DNA of 64,000 nucleotides. Origin: Gemmatimonadota bacterium (GTDB taxonomy: Bacteria > Gemmatimonadota > Gemmatimonadetes > Gemmatimonadales > GWC2-71-9). The notes below the pieces were generated by a model. That model had not been told where the DNA came from. It made no database searches and saw only the letters and a list, made by a program, of their open reading frames with translations. Every line of letters starts with the position of its first letter. Position 1 is the stretch's first letter. The position numbers were made by a program, and so were the translations under genes. Below are positions 28,591 through 37,284 of the stretch, in pieces. The stretch covers positions 17,944 to 81,943 of the forward strand of contig JADJPD010000030.1 in assembly GCA_016713435.1 (NCBI GenBank), read 5' to 3'.

Positions 28591-28956
28591 ATGTCCTATC
28601 GCAAGGGCCTGTCCCACGACCACCCGCACGGCGACGAGCCGCAGGGCCACGGCGCGGGCCACGGGCACGACCACGCGCACGAACACGAGCACGAGCACAG
28701 CCACCCGCACGAGCACGTGCACGACCACCCGCACCGCCACGGGGACGTGGTGCACAGCCACCCCCACGGCCACGTGCACCACCATCACCACGCGCACCGC
28801 CACGCGCACCCGCACGCCCATGGCGAGGGCGCCACGCATCCCACTGCGGAGTCGCCGGGCCACTCGCACGCGCACGACGAGCCCGGGCACACGCACGACC
28901 ACCCGGACCTCGCCGGCCCAGGCCACGCCGAGAGCCCGCACGACCACGGGCACTGA
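28591..28956 (+). CDS. Extremely histidine-rich metal-binding protein
   Basis: A 121-residue protein in which I count 43 histidines (about 36%), with Gly, Pro, Asp and Glu making most of the remainder. His alternates with A, E, P, D or G throughout, with one run of five (VHHHHHAHRHAHPHAH). There is no signal peptide or membrane helix, so it should act in the cytoplasm as a metal buffer, like the His-rich loops of CDF or HypB proteins but as a free-standing protein. It starts 11 bases after the TonB receptor stop and is followed at once by a large inverted repeat. Codon use is CAC-heavy, in line with the region's GC. The reading frame is unlikely to be chance given its position and start. Confidence 0.8.
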   Translation: MSYRKGLSHDHPHGDEPQGHGAGHGHDHAHEHEHEHSHPHEHVHDHPHRHGDVVHSHPHGHVHHHHHAHRHAHPHAHGEGATHPTAESPGHSHAHDEPGHTHDHPDLAGPGHAESPHDHGH

Positions 28957-28959
28957 GGC

Positions 28960-29072
28960 GCGCTCACTGAAGTGAGCGCTCGGCAACGACAAGTCCTAAA
29001 GGACTCGCGGTAGCCCAGGGATCAGGAGTCCTTCAGGACTTGTCGTTGCCGAGCGCTCGCTTCAGCGAGCGC
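28960..29072. repeat. Large inverted-repeat element, copy A
   Basis: Arms of about 46 bases (28960-29005 and 29027-29072) pair with four mismatches around a 21-base loop. The arms contain AGTCCTTCAGGACT and GTTGCCGAGCGCTCGCTTC, both repeated at 52843-52967. Directly after the His-rich gene, it would act as a strong hairpin at the end of that transcript. The second copy shows it is a dispersed element. Confidence 0.85.
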
Positions 29073-29188
29073 TCGTTATTGCGCCCCCCTCATGTGCGAC
29101 CGGCCTCCCGAAAAACATCCAGTACCTTGGGGACCGCGTCGCGCCGCCGTGGTCCTCCTTCCCTGCTTCCCCCGCATGGACGGTTCTC

Positions 29189-29677
29189 ATGCACACCACC
29201 GATCTCCACCGCAGCCTCCCGAGCCTCTTCAGCGAGCTGGTGTTCGGTGCGCCGGAGACGGGCGCCTACATCCTGAACCGCGGCGACCCCGGGCTGCTCA
29301 AGTCGCTGGACAGGCTCAGCGCGCAGGACGCCTCGCGCTCGTCGCAGGGCGGGGCCACGGTAGCGGCGCACGTGGCGCACCTGGCGTTCGGGCTCTCGCT
29401 GCTCAATCGCTGGGCCGGCGGCGAGGCGAACCCCTTCGCGGACGCCAACTGGGGCAAGGCCTGGCAGGTGGGCGAGGTGGACGAGACCGAGTGGGCCGGG
29501 CTCAAGCGCGAGCTGCAGGGGGAGGTGGAACGGTGGCACCGTGCGCTGCAGTCGGAGCGGGCGGTGAGCGGCATGGAGCTGGACGGCGTGATCGGCAGCA
29601 TTGCCCACCTGGCCTACCACCTCGGCGCCATCCGGCAGGTGGTGGCCGAGGTGCGCGGGCCCAAAGCCAACGACTGA
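29189..29677 (+). CDS. DinB-superfamily protein
   Basis: A 162-residue four-helix protein of the DinB/YfiT metal-binding superfamily. The N-terminal helix MHTTDLHRSLPSLFSELVFG is followed by GATVAAHVAHLAFGLSLLNRW and ends with the usual SIAHLAYHLGAIRQVV. The two histidine positions (around 63 and 144-147) match the metal site of the fold. Members include thiol transferases and damage-inducible proteins; the activity here is not known. It stands 12 bases before an SRPBCC gene and probably shares its transcript. No unusual feature. Confidence 0.85.
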   Translation: MHTTDLHRSLPSLFSELVFGAPETGAYILNRGDPGLLKSLDRLSAQDASRSSQGGATVAAHVAHLAFGLSLLNRWAGGEANPFADANWGKAWQVGEVDETEWAGLKRELQGEVERWHRALQSERAVSGMELDGVIGSIAHLAYHLGAIRQVVAEVRGPKAND

Positions 29678-29689
29678 CCTGGAGGCCCG

Positions 29690-30139
29690 ATGGCCGAGTC
29701 GAAGCGCATGACCTTCTCGACGACGATCAACGCCCCCGTGGACCGGGTCTGGCGTACCATGCTGGAAGACGAGACGTATCGCGAGTGGACCAGTGTCTTC
29801 GCCGAGGGATCGGCGTACGAGGGCTCGTGGGAACCGGGCGCGAAGATCCGCTTCACGGCGCCGGGTGGCGAGGGGATGGTGGCGGAGATCGCGGAGCACC
29901 GGCCGCGCGAATACGTGTCCATCCGCCACCTCGGCATGATGCAGGACGGCCAGGAGGACACCACCAGCGCCGCGGTGCGCTCCTGGGCGCCGATCTACGA
30001 GAACTACCGCTTCCGCGAGGTGCCGGGCGGCACCGAGGTGATGGTGGAGATGGACTCGCTGCCCGCCTTCGACCAGCAGATGCGCGAACTGTGGCCCAAG
30101 GCGCTGGTGCGCCTCAAGGAGGTCGCTGAGCGGGAGTGA
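29690..30139 (+). CDS. SRPBCC (START/AHSA1-like) family protein
   Basis: A 149-residue protein of the SRPBCC ligand-binding fold. It starts SKRMTFSTTINAPVDRVWRTM, the standard first strand and helix, continues with ETYREWTSVFAEGSAYEGSWEPG, then GGTEVMVEMDS, and ends in a long C-terminal helix (MRELWPKALVRLKEVAERE). The fold forms a deep pocket for a hydrophobic ligand; the ligand is unknown. A good GGAG ribosome site precedes ATG 29690. It is coupled to the DinB gene; pairs like this are common in stress or detoxification loci, but no specific role can be read. Confidence 0.88.
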   Translation: MAESKRMTFSTTINAPVDRVWRTMLEDETYREWTSVFAEGSAYEGSWEPGAKIRFTAPGGEGMVAEIAEHRPREYVSIRHLGMMQDGQEDTTSAAVRSWAPIYENYRFREVPGGTEVMVEMDSLPAFDQQMRELWPKALVRLKEVAERE

Positions 30140-30157
30140 GCGCGCCGCCCGCCGTGG

Positions 30158-30219
30158 GGCCGGAGCGCTGCTCCGGCCACTGGGACTTCGAGATCGAGTT
30201 GCCGGAGCGGCGCTCCGGC
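30158..30219. repeat. Pair of related short hairpins upstream of fdh
   Basis: GGCCGGAGC-GCT-GCTCCGGCC (30158-30178) and GCCGGAGC-GGC-GCTCCGGC (30201-30219) are two perfect hairpins built on the same word. The first may end the SRPBCC transcript; both sit in the 230-base leader of the formate dehydrogenase operon. No T-run follows. Confidence 0.6.
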
Positions 30220-30369
30220 ACCACGGGAGCCAAGGAGGCCGGGGGAGTGAGCATGCGGGCCCGGGCATCGTCCACATCGATGAGGCGGCTCGTGGCGCCG
30301 GGCGCGGGTCCCGGCCCGCGGGCCGCCTCTCTCGTCTGGAGTACCACTCCCCTCGCCGAGGCCGTCCTC

Positions 30370-33300
30370 ATGGGCCAGGAACCGTACAGCCGCCAGACCG
30401 CCGCCAAGCACTCCCGCCTCCGCGGCGCCACCGTCACCGAGGGCGTCTGTCCCTACTGCGCGGTGGGCTGCGGCCAGCTCATCTACACCAAGGGCGGCCA
30501 GCTCCTCGACATCGAGGGGCATCCCGACCACCCCGTGAGCGAGGGCACGCTCTGCCCCAAGGGCGCCAACGCCTTCCAGCTGGCGGTGAACCCTCATCGC
30601 CTGACGACGGTGCGCTACCGCGCGCCCTACGCCGATCACTGGGAAACCCGCCCCCTCGACTGGGCCCTGGACCGCCTCGCCGAGCGCGTGAAGGCCACGC
30701 GGGACGCGGAGTTCGCCGCGCAGCCGGAGGGCCGCGAGGACAACGCCGTCCGCACCATCGGCTCCCTCGGTGGCGCCACCATCGACAACGAGGAGAACTA
30801 CCTCATCAAGAAGCTGCTCAGTGGCGGCCTGGGGATACTGAGCATCGAGAACCAGGCGCGCATATGACATAGCGCCTCGGTGCCCGGTCTGGGCACCTCC
30901 CTCGGCCGCGGCGCGGCCACCAACTACCAGCAGGATCTCGCCAACAGCGACTGCATCCTGTTCATGGGCTCGAACATGGCCGAGGCGCATCCGGTCGGGT
31001 TCCGCTGGGCCATGCGCGCCAAGGAGGCAGGCGGGACGCTGGTGCACGTGGACCCGCGCTTCACCCGCACCTCCGCCATGTGCGACGTGCACGTGGGCAT
31101 CCGCTCCGGCAGCGACATCGCCTTCCTCGGCGGGCTGGTGCGCTACGTGCTGGAGCAGGACCGGTATTTCAGGGAGTACGTGGTCCACTACACCAACGCC
31201 GCCACGATCATCGCCGAGGGCTACGAGGACAGCGAGGACCTGGATGGCCTCTTCTCCGGCTACCGCGGCGACCGCCGCACCGGCCGCTACGACCCGCGCG
31301 CCGGCCAGTGGGGCTATGAAGCCGCCGAGGGCGTGATCCCGGAGTGGGCGGGCGCGGGGCCCGAGTACCGGATGTTCCGCGAGGAACTCGGCATGCTGGG
31401 CCACAGCCTCGAGGCGGGCCCGCAGATGTACAGCCGGAGCCGCGTGGAGTCGACGGGCGAGCTGGCCGGCGGGCCTGCCTCCGATCCCAGCCTCGAGCAC
31501 CCGCGCTGCGTGTTCCAGATCCTCCGTCGCCACTTCGCCCGCTACACGCCGGAGTTCGTGGCGGACACCTGCGGCTGCTCGGCCGACGAACTGGTGCGGG
31601 TGGCGGAGCTGCTGTGCAGCAACAGCGGCCGCGAGCGCACCAGCATGGTGGTCTACGCCCTCGGCTGGACGCAGCACACCACCGGTGTCCAGGTGATCCG
31701 CACCGCCGCCATCCTGCAGCTCCTGCTCGGCAACATCGGCCGGCCCGGGGGCGGGATCATGGCCATGCGCGGTCACTCCACCATCCAGGGCTCCACCGAC
31801 CTGGCCACCCTCTACGACTCGCTCCCCGGCTACCTGCCGCAGCCCTGCGCCGACGAGTCGCACGACACCCTCGACTCCTACGTGCGCTACGAGGGGCTCT
31901 CCACCGGCTACTGGGCCAACTACCGCAAGTTCATCGTGAGCCTGCTCAAGGCCTGGTACGGCGACGCCGCCACGCCGGAGAACGACTTCGGCTTCGGCTG
32001 GATCCCCCGCATCGACGGCGACTACTCGCAGCTCCCCTACTTCGAGGCCATGTCCAAGGGCGAGGTGAAGGGCTACTTCCTCTTTGGCCAGAACCCCGCC
32101 GGCGGTTCTCCCAACGCCGGTCTCCATCGCGCCGGGCTTCGGAACCTCGACTGGCTGGTGGTGGTGGACTGGTTCGAGATCGAGAGCGCCAACTTCTGGA
32201 AGGACGACCCCGGCACGCCCCCGCCCGCCGACATCCGCACCGAGGTCTTCCTCCTCCCCGCCGCCGCCGCACCGGAGAAGGAGGGGAGCCTCACCAACAC
32301 CCAGCGCCTGCTGCAGTGGCACGACAAGGCGCTCGACCCGCTCGGCGACAGCCGCTCGGATGCGTGGTACGTCTACCAGCTCGGCAAGCGCCTGAAGCAG
32401 CTCTACGCCGGCTCCACTGACCCGCGGGACCAGGCGCTGCTCCACCTCACCTGGGACTACGACTTCGACGAGCCCCCGACGCTTCCCGACGGCAGCGTGA
32501 GCCGCATCGCGGGCGAGCCCGATCTCGAGCAGGTGCTCATGGAGATCAACGGCTACCGGGTCAACGAGCGGGACCCCGCCACCGGCCGTCCTCGCCTGGT
32601 CGGCGGCTTCGGTGAACTCGAGGAGGACGGCTCCACGGCCTGCGGCTGCTGGATCTACTCCGGCGTCTACCCCGGGCCGGGGCGCAATCGCGCGCGGGAG
32701 CGGCGCCGGAGCCACGACGGCATCGAGGCCGAGTGGGGCTGGGCCTGGCCGCACAACCGCCGGGTCCTCTACAACCGCGCCTCAGCCGATCCCGCGGGCA
32801 ATCCCTGGTCGGAGCGGAAGAAGCTCGTCTGGTGGGATGCCTCACTCGGCCGCTGGACCGGGGCGGACGAGCCCGACTTCGACGCCGGCACGCCGCCCGG
32901 CTACCAGCCCCCGCCCGGCGCCGAGGGGCTCGCCGCGATTGCGGGGAGCCAGCCGTTCATCATGAAGCCGGACGGGGTGGCGTGGCTCTTTGCGCCGGGC
33001 GGCGTGAAGGATGGGCCGCTGCCGGTGCATTACGAGCCGGTGGAGTCGCCGGTGGAGAACCTGCTGCATCCGGGGCAGCACTCGAGTCCGGTGCTCCGCT
33101 ACCTCGAGAACCCCCTCAACCGCCTGGCCGAGCCGATGTCGCCGGAGTTCCCGGTGGTGGCCACCACGTACCGGCTCACCGAGCATTACCTGAGCGGACC
33201 GATGAGCCGGTTCAACAGCTGGCTCAACGAGCTGATGCCGGAGATGTTCGTGGAGCTCAGTCCCGAACTGGCAGCCGAGCGAGGCATTGTGCCGGGCGGG

Positions 33301-33660
33301 TGGCTGACGGTGCGGACGCCGCGGGCGCGGATCGAGGCGCGGGCGCTGGTGACGCGGCGGATGCGGCCATTCCGGGTGGCGGGGCAGGTGGTGCACCAGA
33401 TTGGCCTGCCGTTCCACTGGGCCTACGCCGGCGAGGTAGTGGGCGACAACGCCAACGACCTCACCGCGCTCCTCGCCGACCCCAACGTCAGCATGCACGA
33501 GGCCAAGGCCTTCGCCTGCCAGGTGGAGGCCGGCCGCCGCGAGGGCAACCGCGCCGAGCCCACGGTCCGATCGGCGCTCACGCTCCACCATGGCCCGGCG
33601 CCCGACACGCCGGGTGCGGCCCAGCCCGAGGGGCGGTTTGGCCATGAGCCGGGAGCTTGA
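30370..33660 (+). CDS. fdhA: Selenocysteine-containing formate dehydrogenase, catalytic subunit
   Basis: Molybdenum/tungsten bis-MGD formate dehydrogenase of the FdnG/FdoG type, 1096 residues. The [4Fe-4S] cysteines are C27, C30, C34 and C62 (CPYCAVGCG and LCPKG). The in-frame TGA at 30865 is residue 166 in NQARI-U-HS, exactly where E. coli FdnG has NQARV-U-HG, so it encodes selenocysteine. The conserved run EAHPVGFRWAMRAKE and IDPRFTRT-like VDPRFTRTSAM follow, then ALGWTQHTTGVQ, MRGHSTIQGSTDLATL and SCGCWIYSG-like ACGCWIYSGVYPG. It lacks the twin-arginine signal of FdnG. ATG 30370 has GAGG eight bases upstream. fdhB starts 17 bases before its stop. Confidence 0.95.
30865..30897 (+). promoter_or_regulatory. 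UGA selenocysteine codon and bacterial SECIS hairpin
   Basis: TGA 30865-30867 is followed after 11 bases by a perfect 7-bp stem, GGTGCCC (30879-30885) and GGGCACC (30891-30897), closed by the loop GGTCT. E. coli fdhF and fdnG SECIS elements have the same GGUCU loop at the same distance, where SelB binds. This settles recoding over termination. Confidence 0.95.
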
Positions 33661-34546
33661 GCTGACGGAGGTGGCGCCGCTGCCGGGCGGCGAGAGCCTA
33701 ACGGCGGAGGGGCTCGAGCGCCTCATCGGGCCGTTCCGGCGGGGGGCGGTGCCGGAGCCGGCGGAGGAGATGGGGTTCTACACCGACACCTCCGTGTGCA
33801 TCGGCTGCAAGGCGTGCGAGGTGGCGTGCAAGCAGTGGAACCAGCTGCCGGCTGACGGCTTCACCTTCTCCGGCAACAGCTACGACAACACCGGCGCCCT
33901 CTCGGCCGAGTCGTGGCGGCACGTCAAGTTCGTGGAGCAGTTCTCGGTGTGGGAGGCCGGGGGCGGCGACGGCGGCGCGATGCCCGGCCGCTGGCTGATG
34001 ATGAGCGACGTGTGCAAGCACTGCGTCGAGGCGCCGTGCCAGCACGCGTGCCCCACGGGGGCCATCATCCACAACGAGTTCAACAACGTCTACATCCAGC
34101 CGGACATCTGCAACGGCTGCGCCTACTGCATCGCCGCGTGCCCCTTCGGCGTGATCACCCGGAGCACGCTCGACAACCACGCCCACAAGTGCACGCTGTG
34201 CTACGACCGGCAGAAGGACGGCCTGGTGCCGGCCTGCGCCAAGGCGTGTCCCACGGCGTCCATCCAGTTCGGGCCGGTGGAAGAGCTGCGGGAGCGGGCG
34301 CGGACTCGGGTGGAGGAGCTGCGCCGCCGCGGCGTGGCGGATGCGTGGCTCTACGGGCACGAGCCCACCGCGGGCTACTCGCGGCTAAACGCCTTCTACC
34401 TGCTGCTGGACAGGGCCTCCGTGTACGGGCTGCCGGAGGCGCCGCGGAACCCGTGGCTCAGCATGCGCGGGGACTACCTCCGCGCGGTGCTGAGCGTGCT
34501 GCCGCCGCTGGCGGTGCTCATCACGGCGCTTCTCCGGGGTCGCTGA
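33644..34546 (+). CDS. fdhB: Formate dehydrogenase iron-sulfur subunit
   Basis: Electron-transfer subunit of 300 residues, like FdnH/FdoH. Four ferredoxin-type cysteine clusters are present: CIGCKACEVACKQWN (C52-C62), CKHCVEAPCQHACPTGAI, CNGCAYCIAACPFGVI and CTLCYDRQK...ACAKACPTASI. Together they should hold four [4Fe-4S] clusters. A C-terminal membrane helix (about 278-297, VLSVLPPLAVLITALL) anchors it as in FdnH. ATG 33644 overlaps the 3' end of fdhA by 17 bases, and the membrane subunit gene begins one base after its stop, so all three are translated as a unit. It carries electrons from the catalytic subunit toward the membrane quinone partner. Confidence 0.95.
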   Translation: MSRELELTEVAPLPGGESLTAEGLERLIGPFRRGAVPEPAEEMGFYTDTSVCIGCKACEVACKQWNQLPADGFTFSGNSYDNTGALSAESWRHVKFVEQFSVWEAGGGDGGAMPGRWLMMSDVCKHCVEAPCQHACPTGAIIHNEFNNVYIQPDICNGCAYCIAACPFGVITRSTLDNHAHKCTLCYDRQKDGLVPACAKACPTASIQFGPVEELRERARTRVEELRRRGVADAWLYGHEPTAGYSRLNAFYLLLDRASVYGLPEAPRNPWLSMRGDYLRAVLSVLPPLAVLITALLRGR

Positions 34547-34547
34547 G

Positions 34548-35459
34548 GTGCGCGCCGAGCCGCCGCCGAGGCCATCGCCGCTGAGTTATGCGGAGCGTCC
34601 GGCCACCAAGGTGCCCAACTGGCACGGGCTGGTGGTGCTCGACGTGCTCTTCAACAACCTCTCCACCGGCCTCTATCTCTGCGCCGCGGTGGGCGAGCTG
34701 CTGGCGCCGGCGGCGTTCGCGGGGGTGGCGCCGTGGGCGTACCGTGCGGCATTGGCGTTCCTGGTGGCGGACCTGGTCTGCCTGATCCTCGACCTCGGCG
34801 ACCCGCTCCGGTTCCATCACATGCTCCGGGTGTGGAAGCCGAGCTCCCCGATGTCGCTCGGGACGTGGGCGCTGGTGGGGTACTCGCTGGCGGTGGGGCT
34901 CCTCGCCACGGCGGGGCTGCTGCCGGGCGCAGCGGCGTTCGACGCGGGACGGCGGGTGCTGGTGCTCGCCGGCATGGTGCCGGCGCTGGCGGTGGCGCTC
35001 TACAAGGGCGTGCTGTTCAGCACCACGGCGCAGCCCGGCTGGCGGGAGGCGCGCTGGCTCGGCGCGTTCCTGGTGAATTCGGCCTTCCACTTCGGGGCGG
35101 CGCTCACGCTGGTGCTGGCGGGGCTGCTGCGGCAGCAGGACGCGGTGGCGGGCCTCCGCGCGGCCGCGGTGGCGCTCGGGCTGCTGCATCTCGGCGCGCT
35201 GCTGCTGGTGGTGTTCGACATCGCGCCGTTCCTGCGGGCGGTGCGGAGCCCGGCGCGGCTGGTGGAGCTCGGCCTGGTGGTGGTGGGCGCCGGGATACTG
35301 CTCCCGATGCTCTGCTTCTCCCTCGGCTCGCGGGGCGGGGACCTGCTCGGCCTGGCGGCGATGCTCGCCGGAGGCATCATGGCGCGGGACGAACTGGTGC
35401 ACCTGCCACACCGGCTCCAGCACGCCGCGGGCGGGGCGGCGGCGCGGCTCCGGGCATGA
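34548..35459 (+). CDS. NrfD-family membrane subunit of formate dehydrogenase
   Basis: A 303-residue polytopic inner-membrane protein with eight or nine hydrophobic helices. It begins NWHGLVVLDVLFNNLSTGLYLCAAVGELL, followed by LILDLGDPLRFHHMLRVWKPSSPMSLGTWAL, both signatures of NrfD/PsrC quinone-interacting subunits. It takes the place of the cytochrome b FdnI found in E. coli Fdh-N, so electrons should pass from FdhB to menaquinone without haem. The start is GTG 34548, one base after the fdhB stop; the stop overlaps an ATG (ATGA, 35456) of the following small gene. Family and role are clear; the direction of quinone reaction is an inference. Confidence 0.92.
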   Translation: MRAEPPPRPSPLSYAERPATKVPNWHGLVVLDVLFNNLSTGLYLCAAVGELLAPAAFAGVAPWAYRAALAFLVADLVCLILDLGDPLRFHHMLRVWKPSSPMSLGTWALVGYSLAVGLLATAGLLPGAAAFDAGRRVLVLAGMVPALAVALYKGVLFSTTAQPGWREARWLGAFLVNSAFHFGAALTLVLAGLLRQQDAVAGLRAAAVALGLLHLGALLLVVFDIAPFLRAVRSPARLVELGLVVVGAGILLPMLCFSLGSRGGDLLGLAAMLAGGIMARDELVHLPHRLQHAAGGAAARLRA

Positions 35460-35524
35460 CGAGCCACCGGACGCCCCGATTGCCCGCCCTTTACAGCCTC
35501 GGGCCCCACGCCCATCCTTCCCGC

Positions 35525-35854
35525 ATGCTCCACCCGGGATTCCGCCGCCTGCTCGCGCTCCTCACCTGCCTCTGCCTCATCGGGGCGGGGCTCGAGCCGC
35601 TGCTGCCCGATACCTGCGACGGCGACCGCCCCGCGGTCACCGCCGCCGCCGGCCAGCCGGAGCAGGCGCCGTCCCCCGCGCACGATCCCGCCGCGCCGCA
35701 CGTCTGCCACTGCGTCCACGCCCACGTGGCCGTGCTGGACCTGCCGATGGCCCTCGGCGCGCTCCCGCCCGCCGTCCGTCAGGCGCCGGCCCTCGGCCAC
35801 TCGCAGGTGGCCGCGGCCCCGCTCGCCCCACCGCTCCGCCCTCCCATCGCCTGA
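35525..35854 (+). CDS. Small exported His/Cys-containing protein
   Basis: A 109-residue protein with an N-terminal signal-like helix (RRLLALLTCLCLIGAGLEPLL). A short metal-ligand motif follows (PHVCHCVHAHVAV), with a Pro/Ala-rich tail. Small proteins of this style often sit at the head of Cus/Czc efflux operons; no named family is assigned. ATG 35525 is preferred because it puts the signal at the N-terminus; an earlier in-frame ATG at 35456 overlaps the NrfD stop by ATGA and would add 23 residues. That link means it may be co-transcribed with formate dehydrogenase as well as with the efflux genes 114 bases downstream. Confidence 0.6.
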   Translation: MLHPGFRRLLALLTCLCLIGAGLEPLLPDTCDGDRPAVTAAAGQPEQAPSPAHDPAAPHVCHCVHAHVAVLDLPMALGALPPAVRQAPALGHSQVAAAPLAPPLRPPIA

Positions 35855-35967
35855 GACACGCCACGCGCTGAGCGCCGCCTGCGGCGCCGGCGCGGGGTCC
35901 TGATCCCGCCCGCTCCCGTCCATCCGGGGGGAGCGGCAGTCCGTCCGTTCACCGGGATGTGTCTCAC

Positions 35968-37284
35968 ATGCGTGCTTCCCACCGCCGGAGGCCCGTGGCC
36001 TCCACGCTGCCGCTGCTCGTGGCGCTGGCGCTGCCGCTTCGCGCCCAGCAGGCGCCGGGTGACTCGCTGCTCAGCGCCTTCCTGACCGCCGTGCGGGAGG
36101 AGTCGCCGCTCCTCGCCGCCGCGCGCGCGGAGGTGGCGGCGGCGGAGGGTGCCCGCCGCGCCGCCGGCCCGAGTCCCGCGCCCACCCTCTCCGCCGCCGT
36201 CGAGGAAGTGCCGGACGGCGTGGACCTCCCCCACGCCGGCATGCTCCGCCTGGACCTGCAGCGCCCCTTCTTCACGGGCGGCGTGCGCGGGGCGGACCGC
36301 GCCGCGGCCGGGGTGCGCGTGGAGCTGGCGACGGCCCGCCTGGCGCTGCTCGAGCGCGGCCTCCGCGCCTCCGTGGAGCGCGACCTCCTCCGCTGGCGCG
36401 GCTGGCGGGCCATCGCCGCGCGGCTCGCGGCGGAGGACACGCTGCTGCTCGACGCAGAGGCGGCGCTCCGGGCGCGCTTTACGGCGGGGGAGGCGCGCTA
36501 CGTGGACGTGCTCCGCATCCGCACCGAGCGGCTCCGCGTGCAGACCGACCGCGCCGCGGCCCTCCGCTCGGCGCAGGCAGGCCGCCGCCGGCTGGAGGCG
36601 CTGAGCCCGGACGCGGGCCCGGCCCGTGCCACGCTCGACGCCCTGCTTGCCGGCGCCGGGACCGATGCCCCTGACCTCCCGCCGGCTCCATCCGTGGACA
36701 GCCTGATCGCGTCTGCCGGGCAGCTCCAGCTGCTCGACCTCGCGGTGCGCGCCGCCCGCGCCGACTCGGCGTACACCGCCGCCACCCGCCGCCCGCAGGT
36801 GATGGGCGGCGTGGGGCTGCAGCGCTTCGGGGACGAGGCGGGCGGCTTCCAGGTGGGGCCGGCGCTCACCGCGTCGGTGTCGCTGCCGTTCGCGGTGCGC
36901 GGTTCCACGCGCGCGCAGGCGGCGGCGTCCGGCCTAGCCATCCGCGTGGCGGAGGCGCGGCGGGCGGCGGAGGTGGTGCGGCTCCGCACCGCGCTGCTGC
37001 TGGCGCGGGACCGCTACGACGCGGCGCGCACCCAGGCCGAGGTGTACGACGCGGCGCTCCTCACCGGGGCACGCGAGGAACGGGAGGCGGCACTCGCGAG
37101 CTTCCGCGCGGGGGAGCTGCCGCTCATCGAGCTGCTCGACTTCGAGCGTGCCCTGGCCCAGGCGGAGACCAGCCGCCGCCGTGCCGCGATGGACGCGACC
37201 GCGGCGTGGGCCGACCTGCTGACCACCCTTGCCGGCGCCCCCGACCTCCTGGGCGCGGCCGATCCGGAGACTGCCCATGACTGA
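35968..37284 (+). CDS. CzcC-like TolC-family outer-membrane efflux protein
   Basis: A 438-residue outer-membrane channel of the OEP/TolC family, the exit duct of a heavy-metal RND pump. It has a signal peptide (VASTLPLLVALALPLRAQQ) and two repeated helical blocks: EESPLLAAARAEVAAAEGARRAAG and RADSAYTAATRRPQVMGGVGLQRFG, each followed by strand and long coiled helices. The second block ends REEREAALASFRAGELPLIELLDFERALAQAE, a typical TolC-family C-terminal motif. ATG 35968 is three codons inside a GTG (35959) and begins the signal. The stop overlaps the adaptor gene by eight bases, tying the czcCBA-like genes together. Confidence 0.9.
   Translation: MRASHRRRPVASTLPLLVALALPLRAQQAPGDSLLSAFLTAVREESPLLAAARAEVAAAEGARRAAGPSPAPTLSAAVEEVPDGVDLPHAGMLRLDLQRPFFTGGVRGADRAAAGVRVELATARLALLERGLRASVERDLLRWRGWRAIAARLAAEDTLLLDAEAALRARFTAGEARYVDVLRIRTERLRVQTDRAAALRSAQAGRRRLEALSPDAGPARATLDALLAGAGTDAPDLPPAPSVDSLIASAGQLQLLDLAVRAARADSAYTAATRRPQVMGGVGLQRFGDEAGGFQVGPALTASVSLPFAVRGSTRAQAAASGLAIRVAEARRAAEVVRLRTALLLARDRYDAARTQAEVYDAALLTGAREEREAALASFRAGELPLIELLDFERALAQAETSRRRAAMDATAAWADLLTTLAGAPDLLGAADPETAHD

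Noticed and set aside
30865..30867. Premature stop making the formate dehydrogenase a pseudogene
   Set aside because: The codon is TGA at the known selenocysteine position and is followed by a matching SECIS hairpin; sequence on both sides is fully conserved.
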